13,961 nt of DNA from Clostridiales bacterium. Lineage in GTDB: Bacteria > Bacillota > Clostridia > Lachnospirales > Anaerotignaceae. A program made the translations under genes and the position numbers. Positions within the stretch are counted from its first letter, which is position 1; every line of letters starts with the position of its first letter. Positions 7,423 to 13,961 of the stretch are shown one piece after another. The DNA lies in assembly GCA_019423725.1 (NCBI GenBank), contig JAHZAW010000058.1, forward strand, positions 32,408 to 46,368, written 5' to 3'. The notes beneath the pieces are model-generated. The model was not told the origin of the DNA. It did not search any database and saw only the letters and a program-made list of their open reading frames with translations.

Positions 7423-8253
7423 ATGAGCAGAACATGGCTTATTACAGGTGTCAGCAGTGGTTTTGGAAATGAGATGACAAAGCAGCTTTTGGAAAAGGGT
7501 GATATCGTAATTGGTACGGTAAGAAATACAAAGAAGGTTGATGAGCTTATCAAGAAATACCCTGATACTTTTGATTGTCAGATTCTGGATGTAACAGATG
7601 TTGAGAGAATCCATAGTTTTATACCAGAGATGTTTGAAAGACACGGAAGAATTGATGTGATTGTAAATAACGCAGGCTATGGGCTTTTCGGTGCAGCTGA
7701 GGAGCTGGATTATGAGAATATCCAAAAGATTCTGACTACGAACCTGACTGGTCCTATTATGGTGATCCATGACAGCCTTCCCTACTTAAGAAAGCAGGGT
7801 GGCGGCCGCATCATTCAGCTTTCTTCTTACGGCGGACAGGTTGCATATGCAGCTAATTCTATGTATCACGCTACCAAGTTTGGCATTGAGGGTTTCTGTG
7901 AGTCGGTTGCACAGGAAGTGGAAAAGTACAATATTGGCATTACCATCGTGGAACCGGGTGGAGCAAGAACGGAGTTTAGGTATGGCAGTGCACATGTTGC
8001 AAAGCTGATGCCAGAATACGACCATGTACATGGATTCCTCGACATGCTTGATCCTACAAAGGGTCTGGCTCCTGGCGATCCTGCAAAGATGGCAGCAAGA
8101 ATGATTGAGAGTGTGGATATTACGCCTGCTCCCCTTCGTCAGGTGTATGGCTCACAGGCACTTGCCGCTACTATCCAGCGTTTGGAAGAAAGATTGGCTG
8201 ATTACAAGACACAAACAGAACTTGCAGCATCTACAGACGTAACGGAGGAATAA
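7423..8253 (+). CDS. Short-chain dehydrogenase/reductase (SDR)
   Basis: A 276-residue classical SDR, a cytoplasmic NAD(P)(H)-dependent oxidoreductase with a Rossmann fold. The start ATG 7423 has AGGAGG at 7411-7416. The cofactor loop is TGVSSGFG (8-15), the structural motif NNAG is at 82-85, the catalytic serine is S134 or S135, and the active-site pair is Y148/K152 in YHATK. 'EPGGARTEF' (177-185) is the conserved post-catalytic loop. An Arg at 34 after the second beta strand (TVRN) hints at NADP preference, which is inferred. It is the first gene of a probable operon and is 3 nt from the next gene. The substrate, likely a carbonyl or alcohol, cannot be named. Confidence 0.93.
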   Translation: MSRTWLITGVSSGFGNEMTKQLLEKGDIVIGTVRNTKKVDELIKKYPDTFDCQILDVTDVERIHSFIPEMFERHGRIDVIVNNAGYGLFGAAEELDYENIQKILTTNLTGPIMVIHDSLPYLRKQGGGRIIQLSSYGGQVAYAANSMYHATKFGIEGFCESVAQEVEKYNIGITIVEPGGARTEFRYGSAHVAKLMPEYDHVHGFLDMLDPTKGLAPGDPAKMAARMIESVDITPAPLRQVYGSQALAATIQRLEERLADYKTQTELAASTDVTEE

Positions 8254-8256
8254 ACC

Positions 8257-9012
8257 ATGGCGATTACGGAATTTTCAAAAGCATATCATGAAAAGATGTT
8301 TCCAGGATATGTATCAGATTTCTTAAGGACTGATCCGGAGTTCATAGAAAGATTTGATAACTTTGCGTTTGATGAGGTGATCAATCAGAAAGGACAGGCG
8401 TTGGACGATAAGACAAGATTCATAGCGATTCTGGCGACATTATTGGGCTGCCAAGGGATTGACGAGTTCAGGGCAATGGTTCCAGCAGCACTGAATTTTG
8501 GTGTGACACCTGTCGAGATCAAAGAGATTACCTATCAGGCAGTGGCTTACCTTGGTATCGGAAGAATATTTCCGTTTTTAAAAGCGGTAAATACTATTTT
8601 TGAGGAAAATGGTATTTCGCTTCCTTTGGAAGGACAGGCCATGACTACAACTGCAAACCGCCGAGAAATGGGCACCCAGGCACAGGTGGATATTTTCGGT
8701 GAGGAAATGAAGAACTTCTGGAAGTCAGGTCCAGAGGAATCAAAGCATATTAACTACTGGCTTACGGACAATTGCTTTGGCGATTACTATACAAGAACTG
8801 GTCTTTCATATACACAGAGAGAGATGATTACGTTCTGTTTTCTTGCGGTGCAAGGTGGCTGCGAACCGCAACTGACAAGTCATGCGGCAGCCAATATGAA
8901 AGTGGGAAATGATAAAGCATTTTTGATCCGTGTGATCAGCCAGTGTCTGCCTTATATCGGCTATCCAAGAAGTCTAAACGCATTAGCATGTGTGAATAAA
9001 GCAGCAGAATAA
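8257..9012 (+). CDS. Double carboxymuconolactone-decarboxylase-fold (CMD/AhpD-like) protein
   Basis: 251 residues holding two CMD-type all-helical domains, about 31-115 and 165-248. The second shows the family pattern 'FLAVQGGCEPQLTSHAAAN...LPYIGYPRSLNAL', with C202 and H209 at the usual active-site helix. The first has LLGCQGIDEF with C65. It lacks the CxxC pair of AhpD peroxidase partners, so it is not a clear disulfide reductase. Related tandem-CMD proteins are often encoded beside SDRs, flavodoxins and aldo-keto reductases, as here. It overlaps nothing; the ribosome site ACGGAGGAA lies in the last codons of the SDR gene, which suggests translational coupling. The reaction is unknown: lactone decarboxylation or a thiol-based redox role are both possible. 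Confidence 0.85.
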   Translation: MAITEFSKAYHEKMFPGYVSDFLRTDPEFIERFDNFAFDEVINQKGQALDDKTRFIAILATLLGCQGIDEFRAMVPAALNFGVTPVEIKEITYQAVAYLGIGRIFPFLKAVNTIFEENGISLPLEGQAMTTTANRREMGTQAQVDIFGEEMKNFWKSGPEESKHINYWLTDNCFGDYYTRTGLSYTQREMITFCFLAVQGGCEPQLTSHAAANMKVGNDKAFLIRVISQCLPYIGYPRSLNALACVNKAAE

Positions 9013-9216
9013 AAACATAAAATCGAAAGATGTATAAGTGATTTGCAAAAATCTATAGGAATTGTGCGCAAGTATATTGTTGATGAAATGATAAAGTTGA
9101 CTGACTCGAAAGTGGAAGAGCTGCGTAAGTTGAATATAGGTAAAGAATGTTGTAATCCAGAAGCATACGGTATAGAAGAGATGCTTCTTTCTGTAGCTGA
9201 AATACACAAGATATAA
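9013..9216 (+). other. Unrecognised 67-codon open frame after the CMD stop
   Basis: Directly after the CMD stop, in the same frame, 67 sense codons run to TAA at 9214-9216. Possible starts are TTG 9043 or ATG 9088; neither has a good ribosome site. The product would be helical and charged (for example LTDSKVEELRKLNIGKE), with an adjacent CC pair and a C-terminal GIEEMLLSVAEIHKI. I do not recognise a family. It may be a decayed gene, an uncharacterised small protein or a readthrough extension of the CMD protein. Confidence 0.35.
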
Positions 9217-9240
9217 ATATTTGTACAGGAGGAATAGTAT

Positions 9241-9756
9241 ATGGCAAAAAATATAATTATCTATTATTCTAGAAAAGGGCAGAACTATGTGAACGGTCAC
9301 ATCAAAAATCTGTCGAAGGGTAACACAGAGATCTGTGCAGAGTTTATTCAAAAGGCGGTTGGCGGTGATCTCTTTGAGGTGGACACTGTTAAGCCCTATT
9401 CGGAGGACTATATGACTTGTACAAAAGAAGCAAGGGAAGAGCTTAAGAATAATGCCAGACCAGAGCTGAAAGAAATGCTTTCGGATATTTCACAGTATGA
9501 TAATGTGTTTATCTGTGGTCCCTGTTGGTGTGGAACTTATCCTTGTGCTATTTTCACGCAGCTGGAGGCTCTCGACTTTTCTGGGAAAAATGTATTTCCT
9601 TTGATGACGCATGAAGGCAGCGGTCTTTCAGGAGCACCTGCTGCATTGAAGAAATACTGCAAAGGTGCGAAGGTTGGAAAAGGTCTTGCCATTCATGGAG
9701 CAGATGCTTCACATTCAGAGGAAGAAGTGGCTTCATGGGCTAAATCACTGGTGTAA
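9241..9756 (+). CDS. Flavodoxin
   Basis: A 171-residue FMN-dependent electron carrier of the Flavodoxin_4-like type. The start ATG 9241 follows CAGGAGGAA at 9227-9235. The first strand 'IIIYYSRKGQ' (5-14) leads into the phosphate loop; an atypically long loop (NYVNGHIKNLSKG) separates it from GNTE (27-30). 'GPCWCGTYPCAIF' (93-105) is the isoalloxazine-stacking loop with W96 and Y100, and THEGSGLSG (123-131) is the third flavin loop. It is followed after 4 nt by the NTF2-like gene. It likely supplies electrons to, or receives them from, the SDR/CMD partners in the cytoplasm under the control of the LysR regulator. Confidence 0.9.
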   Translation: MAKNIIIYYSRKGQNYVNGHIKNLSKGNTEICAEFIQKAVGGDLFEVDTVKPYSEDYMTCTKEAREELKNNARPELKEMLSDISQYDNVFICGPCWCGTYPCAIFTQLEALDFSGKNVFPLMTHEGSGLSGAPAALKKYCKGAKVGKGLAIHGADASHSEEEVASWAKSLV

Positions 9757-9760
9757 GCCT

Positions 9761-10129
9761 ATGAATGAGGAAGAAAGAATCAGGCGGCTTTATCAGGATA
9801 TGTATACTGCCATGATCAATAAAGACGAAGCGGAACTTGACCGGCTGCATGATGATTCCTTTGTGTTGATTCACATGACTGGAATACACCAGGGAAAAAG
9901 AGACTATATTCGATCCATCATGGGTGGAACATTGAATTATTATTCATCCGAAAAAGAAAGTCTTGATATATTTTTAAATGGAGATAATGCTAAAGTAGTC
10001 GGCCGTAGTCGAGTGACTGCGGCTGTTTTTGGAGGCGGAAAACATACATGGCGGCTGGAACTTACTTTTGATTTGAAAAAGATAGATGAAGGGTGGAAGT
10101 TTTATAGAGCCAGTGCATCAACATATTGA
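9761..10129 (+). CDS. NTF2-like (SnoaL/DUF4440-type) family protein
   Basis: 122 residues. The start ATG 9761 lies 4 nt after the flavodoxin stop with no separate ribosome site, so translation is probably coupled; the longer upstream open frame overlaps the flavodoxin gene and is not used. The N-terminal helices (RIRRLYQDMYTAMINKDEAE), the strand 'DDSFVLIHMTG' (31-41), and later strands 'VVGRSRVTAAVFGGGKHTW' (79-97) and WKFYRASASTY give the cone-shaped NTF2 fold, which commonly binds a small hydrophobic ligand or acts as an isomerase or cyclase. It completes the redox cluster. The specific ligand is unknown. Confidence 0.83.
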   Translation: MNEEERIRRLYQDMYTAMINKDEAELDRLHDDSFVLIHMTGIHQGKRDYIRSIMGGTLNYYSSEKESLDIFLNGDNAKVVGRSRVTAAVFGGGKHTWRLELTFDLKKIDEGWKFYRASASTY

Positions 10130-10196
10130 AGAACCTGTCAGGAGAGCCGAAAGGAAGAAGATAGGTAAGACATTATAACATTATAAGAGTTTGATG

Positions 10197-10205
10197 TGAT
10201 ATAAT
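10197..10205 (+). promoter_or_regulatory. Extended -10 promoter in the post-NTF2 region
   Basis: TGATATAAT carries a perfect TATAAT (10200-10205) with the TGn extension. No good -35 is visible. No gene follows, so it may start a short non-coding transcript ending at the hairpin at 10276-10323. Confidence 0.4.
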
Positions 10206-10275
10206 TTTTGCATAGAAGAATTTAGACGTAAAGATAATTCGTTTACAGTAAACAGAGAGTATAAATAAACAGTGA

Positions 10276-10323
10276 AAAAGGATCTGGAGTGGAAAGAATT
10301 AATCATTAATTTCAGATTCTTTT
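10276..10323 (+). terminator. Probable intrinsic terminator
   Basis: An 11-bp stem (AAAAGGATCTG at 10276-10286 with CAGATTCTTTT at 10313-10323, one G-T wobble) encloses a second small hairpin (GAATTAA-TCA-TTAATTT). The downstream T run is short (CTTTTGTTT). It lies 150 nt after the NTF2-like gene and could end that operon or a short RNA starting near 10212. Confidence 0.5.
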
Positions 10324-10492
10324 GTTTCCACTATTTAAGAAAAACAAAAAGGAACATTTTTTGAAAAATAACCCTACACCAAGGAAAAACCAGCCTCGTC
10401 CGGCATACTTTTTCTCCTATCACGATGGGACGCTCAGGAGTAATATAATATTTTAGAAAAGCAAATCCGGTAAAATCAAGGCTTCCATCGGT

Positions 10493-10602
10493 TTTTGAGG
10501 TGATTTTCAAAACCTCAAAATTTGAATTTTATAGAGACAAAAGCGTTTTTAAGCCACAAACGCTATTAGGCAGTGAGATAAGTAAATCTTACTGCCTTTT
10601 TT
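10493..10602 (+). other. Three-hairpin structured segment ending in a strong terminator
   Basis: Three consecutive stems: TTTTGAGGT/ACCTCAAAA (10493-10501 with 10512-10520, 9 bp perfect); AGCGTTT/AAACGCT (10542-10548 with 10558-10564, 7 bp perfect); and AGGCAGTGAGAT/ATCTTACTGCCT (10568-10579 with 10586-10597, 12 bp with one wobble) followed by a six-T run. The last is a good intrinsic terminator. No coding frame precedes it. A TATAAT at 10444-10449 could start a transcript of about 150 nt covering all three. It is not a riboswitch class I recognise. Confidence 0.5.
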
Positions 10603-10960
10603 GTTTTTGAAAATTGATCCAAATTGGTTTACAAATGAAAGAAAGAACTGCTATCTTTTAAAAAAGGAAACATATTTAAAAAATATGCTGTATATCTAAA
10701 GCAGGAAAATGAAAAATCTTCGGATTGGCGTAGAGTTTTAGTATATTGCATATCGTGATATAACAAAAATCCATAACTGAAAAATTGCGATGAGAATGTA
10801 TATTGCCTTTCTATGAAGAAGTCAAAAAATGGCGGAATAACGGGATTTTTTAGTGATTTCAGTTATATTGTATATTGCCAAAAGGAAGAAAAACAAAACA
10901 TCATGTATTGAAAAAATAGATGCTTGAATGAATAAAATATCTGTGCAAATGTCCGTGGGC
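10603..10960. other. AT-rich non-coding stretch with short repeats
   Basis: No gene is supported. GTATATTGC occurs three times (10741, 10798, 10870), and a 10-bp inverted repeat ATAACTGAAA/TTTCAGTTAT lies at 10773-10782 and 10857-10866. A 48-codon minus-strand frame here lacks a spaced ribosome site. Confidence 0.4.
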
Positions 10961-11019
10961 ATCACCTATTTTAGGGGGTCAAATGGGTGATAGAAATTGA
11001 TTTTTTGTTATAGTATAAT
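10961..11019 (+). promoter_or_regulatory. Probable promoter of the surface-protein gene with upstream dyad
   Basis: TATAAT is at 11014-11019 without a convincing -35 at 16-18 bp. A dyad ATCACC (10961-10966) and GGTGAT (10986-10991) lies immediately upstream, ending where the -35 would be, so activator dependence is plausible. The leader to the ATG at 11263 would be about 235 nt. Confidence 0.4.
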
Positions 11020-11040
11020 ATGTATCATGATTTTGTTATT

Positions 11041-11262
11041 TTATTTCACATTGCTTACGAACAAGCAACAAGTGGTGATTTCAGCGGCGGTTAAAAGCCT
11101 TTCAAAAGAAATACCGCAGCAGGGAGATGGAATTTGAGAACAAAGGTACACTGGAACTTTGTACTGACAAAAGCCCCGAAAAAGGGGCAAAGGAATATGA
11201 CGGGAGAAAATCTCGCGATAGAATAAACGAAAGATGTGAAGAAAAGGACGGGAGGACACAAT
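11041..11262 (+). other. Long GC-richer leader of the surface-protein gene
   Basis: The GC content jumps here from about 23 percent (sampled at 10861-10920) to about 47 percent (sampled at 11161-11220). A small hairpin GCCCC-GAAAAA-GGGGC lies at 11173-11188. An ATG at 11127 opens a frame that runs into the surface gene in another register, but its purine-rich site is too close to the ATG. The segment shares composition with the head of the surface gene and probably arrived with it. Confidence 0.4.
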
Positions 11263-13821
11263 ATGAAACCAAAAAGGAAAATACTAAGGTTACTGCTTGC
11301 CATCTGCCTTGTTGTGGGGCTGTTGCCGACGGCGGCCTTTGCGGCGGACAGCGACAAGACCATCATGCTGGGGGCAAGCGGAATGAAAGACCCAACGGAA
11401 AACACAGACACCAAGGGAAAATTCTACACACCGAACGGTTATATCTATTTTGGCGTGAACGGGTCAGACCCCATCAAATGGCGAGTGCTAGACGCAGACA
11501 GTGCAAATGACAACCATACGGACGGAATGTTTTTGCTTTCGGAGTATCTGTTAGAAAGTGGCGTTTATTTTCAGCAGTCCTATCATTTGGGCAGCGATAA
11601 CTATACCGAACATAAAGGCAGAGCACCTTCTGATGGCGACCACTCGAATTGCCAGATGGCCAACGATTGGCAGGGCAGCGACGCGCAAGCATGGTGTGAA
11701 AACTTTGCGTCCAATTCGTCAAACTTTTCCACAGCGGAGCAAAGTGCCATGCTAGGTGTTGCAAAGACGGATCGTGATGAGAGACTGTATAAGATAAACT
11801 GGGGCGAAAGTAGGCTGACAACGGACGACAAGATGTTTTTCCTTTCTTTACAGGAGCTTGCTAATTATATTGGAGATTATGACTCCGCTCCCGGGCTGAC
11901 GGCGACATTCGTTGACGGCAGCGCCGATATGTGGTGTTCTCGCTCGCCTTACGCTCACACTGCGATTGATGTGGGCGTTGTCCACGACAATGGTATTGTG
12001 AAAATCAGATACACGTACCTTGCCCTGGCTTCTCGTCCCGCTTTTAATCTAGATCTGAATTCTCTCATCTTCACCTCTGCCGCTGTCGGCGGCAAATCCG
12101 CTAGCGGCATGGACAGTGAATTAACGGCAGTAGACAACTATGACGGCAACGAATGGAAATTGACGCTGTTAGATGAAAGCCGCAGCTTTGCGATTTCGGA
12201 CCTTGTGATGAACAGCAGCGGCGACAAACTCGCATTTTTCTACTCCGGCGCTCAGACAGGGGAAAATGAATATATTTCTGCTGTGATCGAAGACAACGGT
12301 GTGATTACCCATTACGGACGTATTTTGCAGCTGGACGGTACGACCAATGGCACAAACGGAACGGTAAGTCTTACGCTCCCTGCAGGTATAACCTTAGACA
12401 ACGATACAAAGCTTTATGTATTCAACGAGCAGTACAACGGCGGGAAAAACGACGATACCAAACTGACAGACTACGGCAGTAAACCGATTGAAGTTGACAC
12501 CATCGCCCCGACTTTGAGCAATGGCAACGCGACACGCACCAGCGAAACCACCGCAACGGTGAAGTTTACCAGCGACGAGGCTGGCAGCTATTACTATGCA
12601 GTCGTGGAAAGCGGCGCAGAGGAGCCAACCATCGACACCACTGGGGAAGGAACTGCCTGCAACAGCGGTGAGAATAGCATTTCCCTTACGACCCTTTCGG
12701 GTATGGGTGCAAAGGAACTTTACATCGTGGCAAAAGACGCAATGGGAAATGTCAGCGATACACTGAAAATCTCCATCCCTGTCATTTATACCCTTACCGT
12801 AAATCTGAATGGCGGTAATGGCGCCACAACAGATGGCGAATATATAGAGGATAAGGAAATCAGCATTGACGCAGGAATAAAGTCAGGCTATCGTTTTACC
12901 GGCTGGACTTCCTCCAACGGCGGCACATTTGCCGACGCTTCCAGCGCAAGCACCATATTTACCATGCCAGCAAACGATACAACAATTACAGCAAACTGGA
13001 AGAAGGAACCCTCCGTAATCAGCCTGCCTTACTCTTATGCCGTTACATTTGACACCAATGGCGGCAAGGATATGGATAAACTGGTAAAAGAGGAATATAC
13101 CAGAATAGATCTGGATGATTATGTACCTGAAAAAGAAGGATACAAATTTGTCGGCTGGTATGCTGATGAAGACATGACAAAGGAAATAGATGAGGTATAT
13201 CTGACAAAGAATATTACCGTTTATGCAAAATGGGAGAAGATAGAGGAAGGAATCAAAACACCTGAGACAACTTCCTTTACTGATGTACAGAAAAGCTATT
13301 GGTTCTATGATGCAGTATCCTATGCTGTGGGAAACGGTATCATGAGTGGTATGGGTGACGGAACATTCTCTCCTAATACTCATTTGACCAGAGAAATGAT
13401 GGCAGTCATTCTCTGGAATTTGGAAGACAATCCGGAATCGAAAGATGTAGCGCCTTTCTTGGATGTGACCAGTGATAAATACTATGCAAATGCCATTGCC
13501 TGGGCAAGTGAAAACGGTATTGTGGCAGGCTATGGCGATACCTTTGGCGTGGGAGATTTCATCACAAGAGAGCAATTCGCCGTGATGCTTCATAACTACG
13601 CACAATATCAGTGTTATGATGTTTCTGTTGGGGAGAATATAAATATCCTTTCTTACACAGATGCCTTTGATATCAGCGATTACGCATATCCTGCTATGCA
13701 GTGGGCTTGCGGTGCAGGCATCATAAATGGTATGGGTGATGGTACACTGGCACCACAGGGACAGACTACCAGAGCCGAGGCGGCTACTATGCTTATGAAT
13801 TTCTGTGAGAATATTGTGTAA
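11263..13821 (+). CDS. SLH-anchored surface protein with DUF6273-like domain and InlB-type repeats
   Basis: 852 residues from ATG 11263, chosen because GGAGG at 11251-11255 is 7 nt upstream and the signal peptide then starts at residue 1 (KPKRK, a hydrophobic core, cleavage at AFA-A near 27-28). Residues about 35-264 are DUF6273-like: WRVLDAD, GMFLLSEYLL, WQGSDAQAWC, FFLSLQE, then 'RSP...RPAFNL'. Residues about 413-506 are an Ig-like segment beginning 'TIAPTLSNG'. Residues about 509-580 and 591-659 are two InlB-B/Flg_new-type repeats, each ending TITANW or TVYAKW after a GYxF.GW core. Three SLH domains (671-724, 730-781, 798-849) would bind pyruvylated cell-wall polymer and hold the protein on the cell surface. 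A role in adhesion or ligand display is inferred. GC content drops sharply near 13070, so the gene is mosaic. No LPXTG motif is present. Confidence 0.9.
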   Translation: MKPKRKILRLLLAICLVVGLLPTAAFAADSDKTIMLGASGMKDPTENTDTKGKFYTPNGYIYFGVNGSDPIKWRVLDADSANDNHTDGMFLLSEYLLESGVYFQQSYHLGSDNYTEHKGRAPSDGDHSNCQMANDWQGSDAQAWCENFASNSSNFSTAEQSAMLGVAKTDRDERLYKINWGESRLTTDDKMFFLSLQELANYIGDYDSAPGLTATFVDGSADMWCSRSPYAHTAIDVGVVHDNGIVKIRYTYLALASRPAFNLDLNSLIFTSAAVGGKSASGMDSELTAVDNYDGNEWKLTLLDESRSFAISDLVMNSSGDKLAFFYSGAQTGENEYISAVIEDNGVITHYGRILQLDGTTNGTNGTVSLTLPAGITLDNDTKLYVFNEQYNGGKNDDTKLTDYGSKPIEVDTIAPTLSNGNATRTSETTATVKFTSDEAGSYYYAVVESGAEEPTIDTTGEGTACNSGENSISLTTLSGMGAKELYIVAKDAMGNVSDTLKISIPVIYTLTVNLNGGNGATTDGEYIEDKEISIDAGIKSGYRFTGWTSSNGGTFADASSASTIFTMPANDTTITANWKKEPSVISLPYSYAVTFDTNGGKDMDKLVKEEYTRIDLDDYVPEKEGYKFVGWYADEDMTKEIDEVYLTKNITVYAKWEKIEEGIKTPETTSFTDVQKSYWFYDAVSYAVGNGIMSGMGDGTFSPNTHLTREMMAVILWNLEDNPESKDVAPFLDVTSDKYYANAIAWASENGIVAGYGDTFGVGDFITREQFAVMLHNYAQYQCYDVSVGENINILSYTDAFDISDYAYPAMQWACGAGIINGMGDGTLAPQGQTTRAEAATMLMNFCENIV

Positions 13822-13843
13822 AAATAAAATTCATTTCAAACAT

Positions 13844-13880
13844 AAAAAGGCAGTGAGATGCGAAAACCTCACTGCTTTTT
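13844..13880 (+). terminator. Intrinsic terminator of the surface-protein gene
   Basis: A stem of AAAAAGGCAGTGAG (13844-13857) with CTCACTGCTTTTT (13868-13880), including one G-T wobble, encloses a 10-nt loop and ends in T residues. It is 23 nt after the stop codon. Its first arm shares the 12-mer AGGCAGTGAGAT with the terminator at 10568. Confidence 0.85.
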
Positions 13881-13888
13881 GTTTACAG

Positions 13889-13913
13889 AAAAACCCCCAG
13901 ATAGTCTGGGGGT
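13889..13913 (-). terminator. Minus-strand intrinsic terminator
   Basis: A perfect 9-bp stem ACCCCCAGA/TCTGGGGGT (13893-13901 with 13905-13913) has a 3-nt loop. On the minus strand it is followed by a T run (A13889-A13893 on the plus strand), so it should stop a convergent minus-strand gene lying beyond the right edge. The remaining bases to 13961 show no supported feature. Confidence 0.7.
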
Positions 13914-13961
13914 GAGAAAAAGCTTAAGCGGAGTGATAATGAAAAGCTCCGTGTTAGAATA

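Noticed and set aside
7387..7770. 127-codon minus-strand frame across the SDR start
   Set aside because: It covers the SDR ribosome site and cofactor motif in antisense, with no start signal or domain.
9013..9216. Spo0E-like phosphatase
   Set aside because: LTDSKVEELRKL only loosely resembles the LTD...SQxLD pattern; the diagnostic SQxLD residues are missing and the C-terminus does not fit.
11127..11510. 127-codon frame overlapping the start of the surface gene
   Set aside because: The purine-rich site is only about 2 nt from the ATG and most of the frame overlaps the well-supported surface gene. It reads as leader sequence and shadow.
11932..12054. Complete diversity-generating retroelement in this window
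   Set aside because: No reverse transcriptase, accessory gene or template repeat is present; only a candidate target loop is seen.
12883..13605. 240-codon open frame on the minus strand
   Set aside because: It lies fully antisense to the SLH/repeat part of the surface gene, has no ribosome site, and its product is cysteine- and histidine-rich without a recognisable domain.
1..13961. CRISPR array, tRNA or rRNA genes
   Set aside because: No regularly spaced direct repeats, cloverleaf with conserved T-loop, or rRNA core sequences were seen on either strand.

Overview
The window looks like an accessory region of a low-GC, gut-type Clostridia chromosome (Lachnospiraceae-like). This is inferred from the AT-rich composition, strong AGGAGG-type ribosome binding sites, the TSCPD and old-yellow-enzyme families, an SLH-anchored surface protein and a DUF6273-like module. 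No rRNA, tRNA, CRISPR array or intact mobility gene is visible. Mobile-element traces are present: a DUF3846-type fragment at the left edge, a decayed large serine recombinase at 5881-6200, and abrupt GC changes near 11050 and 13070.

Left region (1-5711): the truncated DUF3846-like gene runs tail-to-tail into a minus-strand MerR regulator. A divergent four-gene operon follows: a full-length but divergent class II lysyl-tRNA synthetase paralogue, a DHA2/EmrB-type MFS exporter, a small TSCPD protein and a short OYE-family flavin oxidoreductase. The operon promoter has the MerR signature of a 19-bp spacer with a dyad inside it, and it overlaps the regulator's own promoter. A strong terminator closes the operon. 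The unit reads as a ligand-induced cassette combining sensing, export, reductive chemistry and a spare, possibly drug-insensitive LysRS. The function is inferred, not shown.

Middle region (5712-10130): after the recombinase remnant comes a LysR regulator and then, on the same strand, a redox cluster of SDR oxidoreductase, double carboxymuconolactone-decarboxylase-fold protein, flavodoxin and NTF2-like protein. A sigma-A-type promoter lies between the LysR gene and the SDR. An unexplained 67-codon open frame follows the CMD stop codon in the same frame.

Right region (10130-13961): about 1.1 kb without a convincing gene holds an extended -10 promoter, two terminator-like structures, a three-hairpin segment and a probable promoter. 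It leads into a large secreted surface protein with a signal peptide, DUF6273-like domain, Ig-like segment, two InlB-B/Flg_new-type repeats and three SLH domains. That gene is compositionally mosaic, with a GC-rich head and AT-richer anchor, and its 'RSP...RPAFNL' segment resembles a hypervariable display loop. Two back-to-back terminators end the window.
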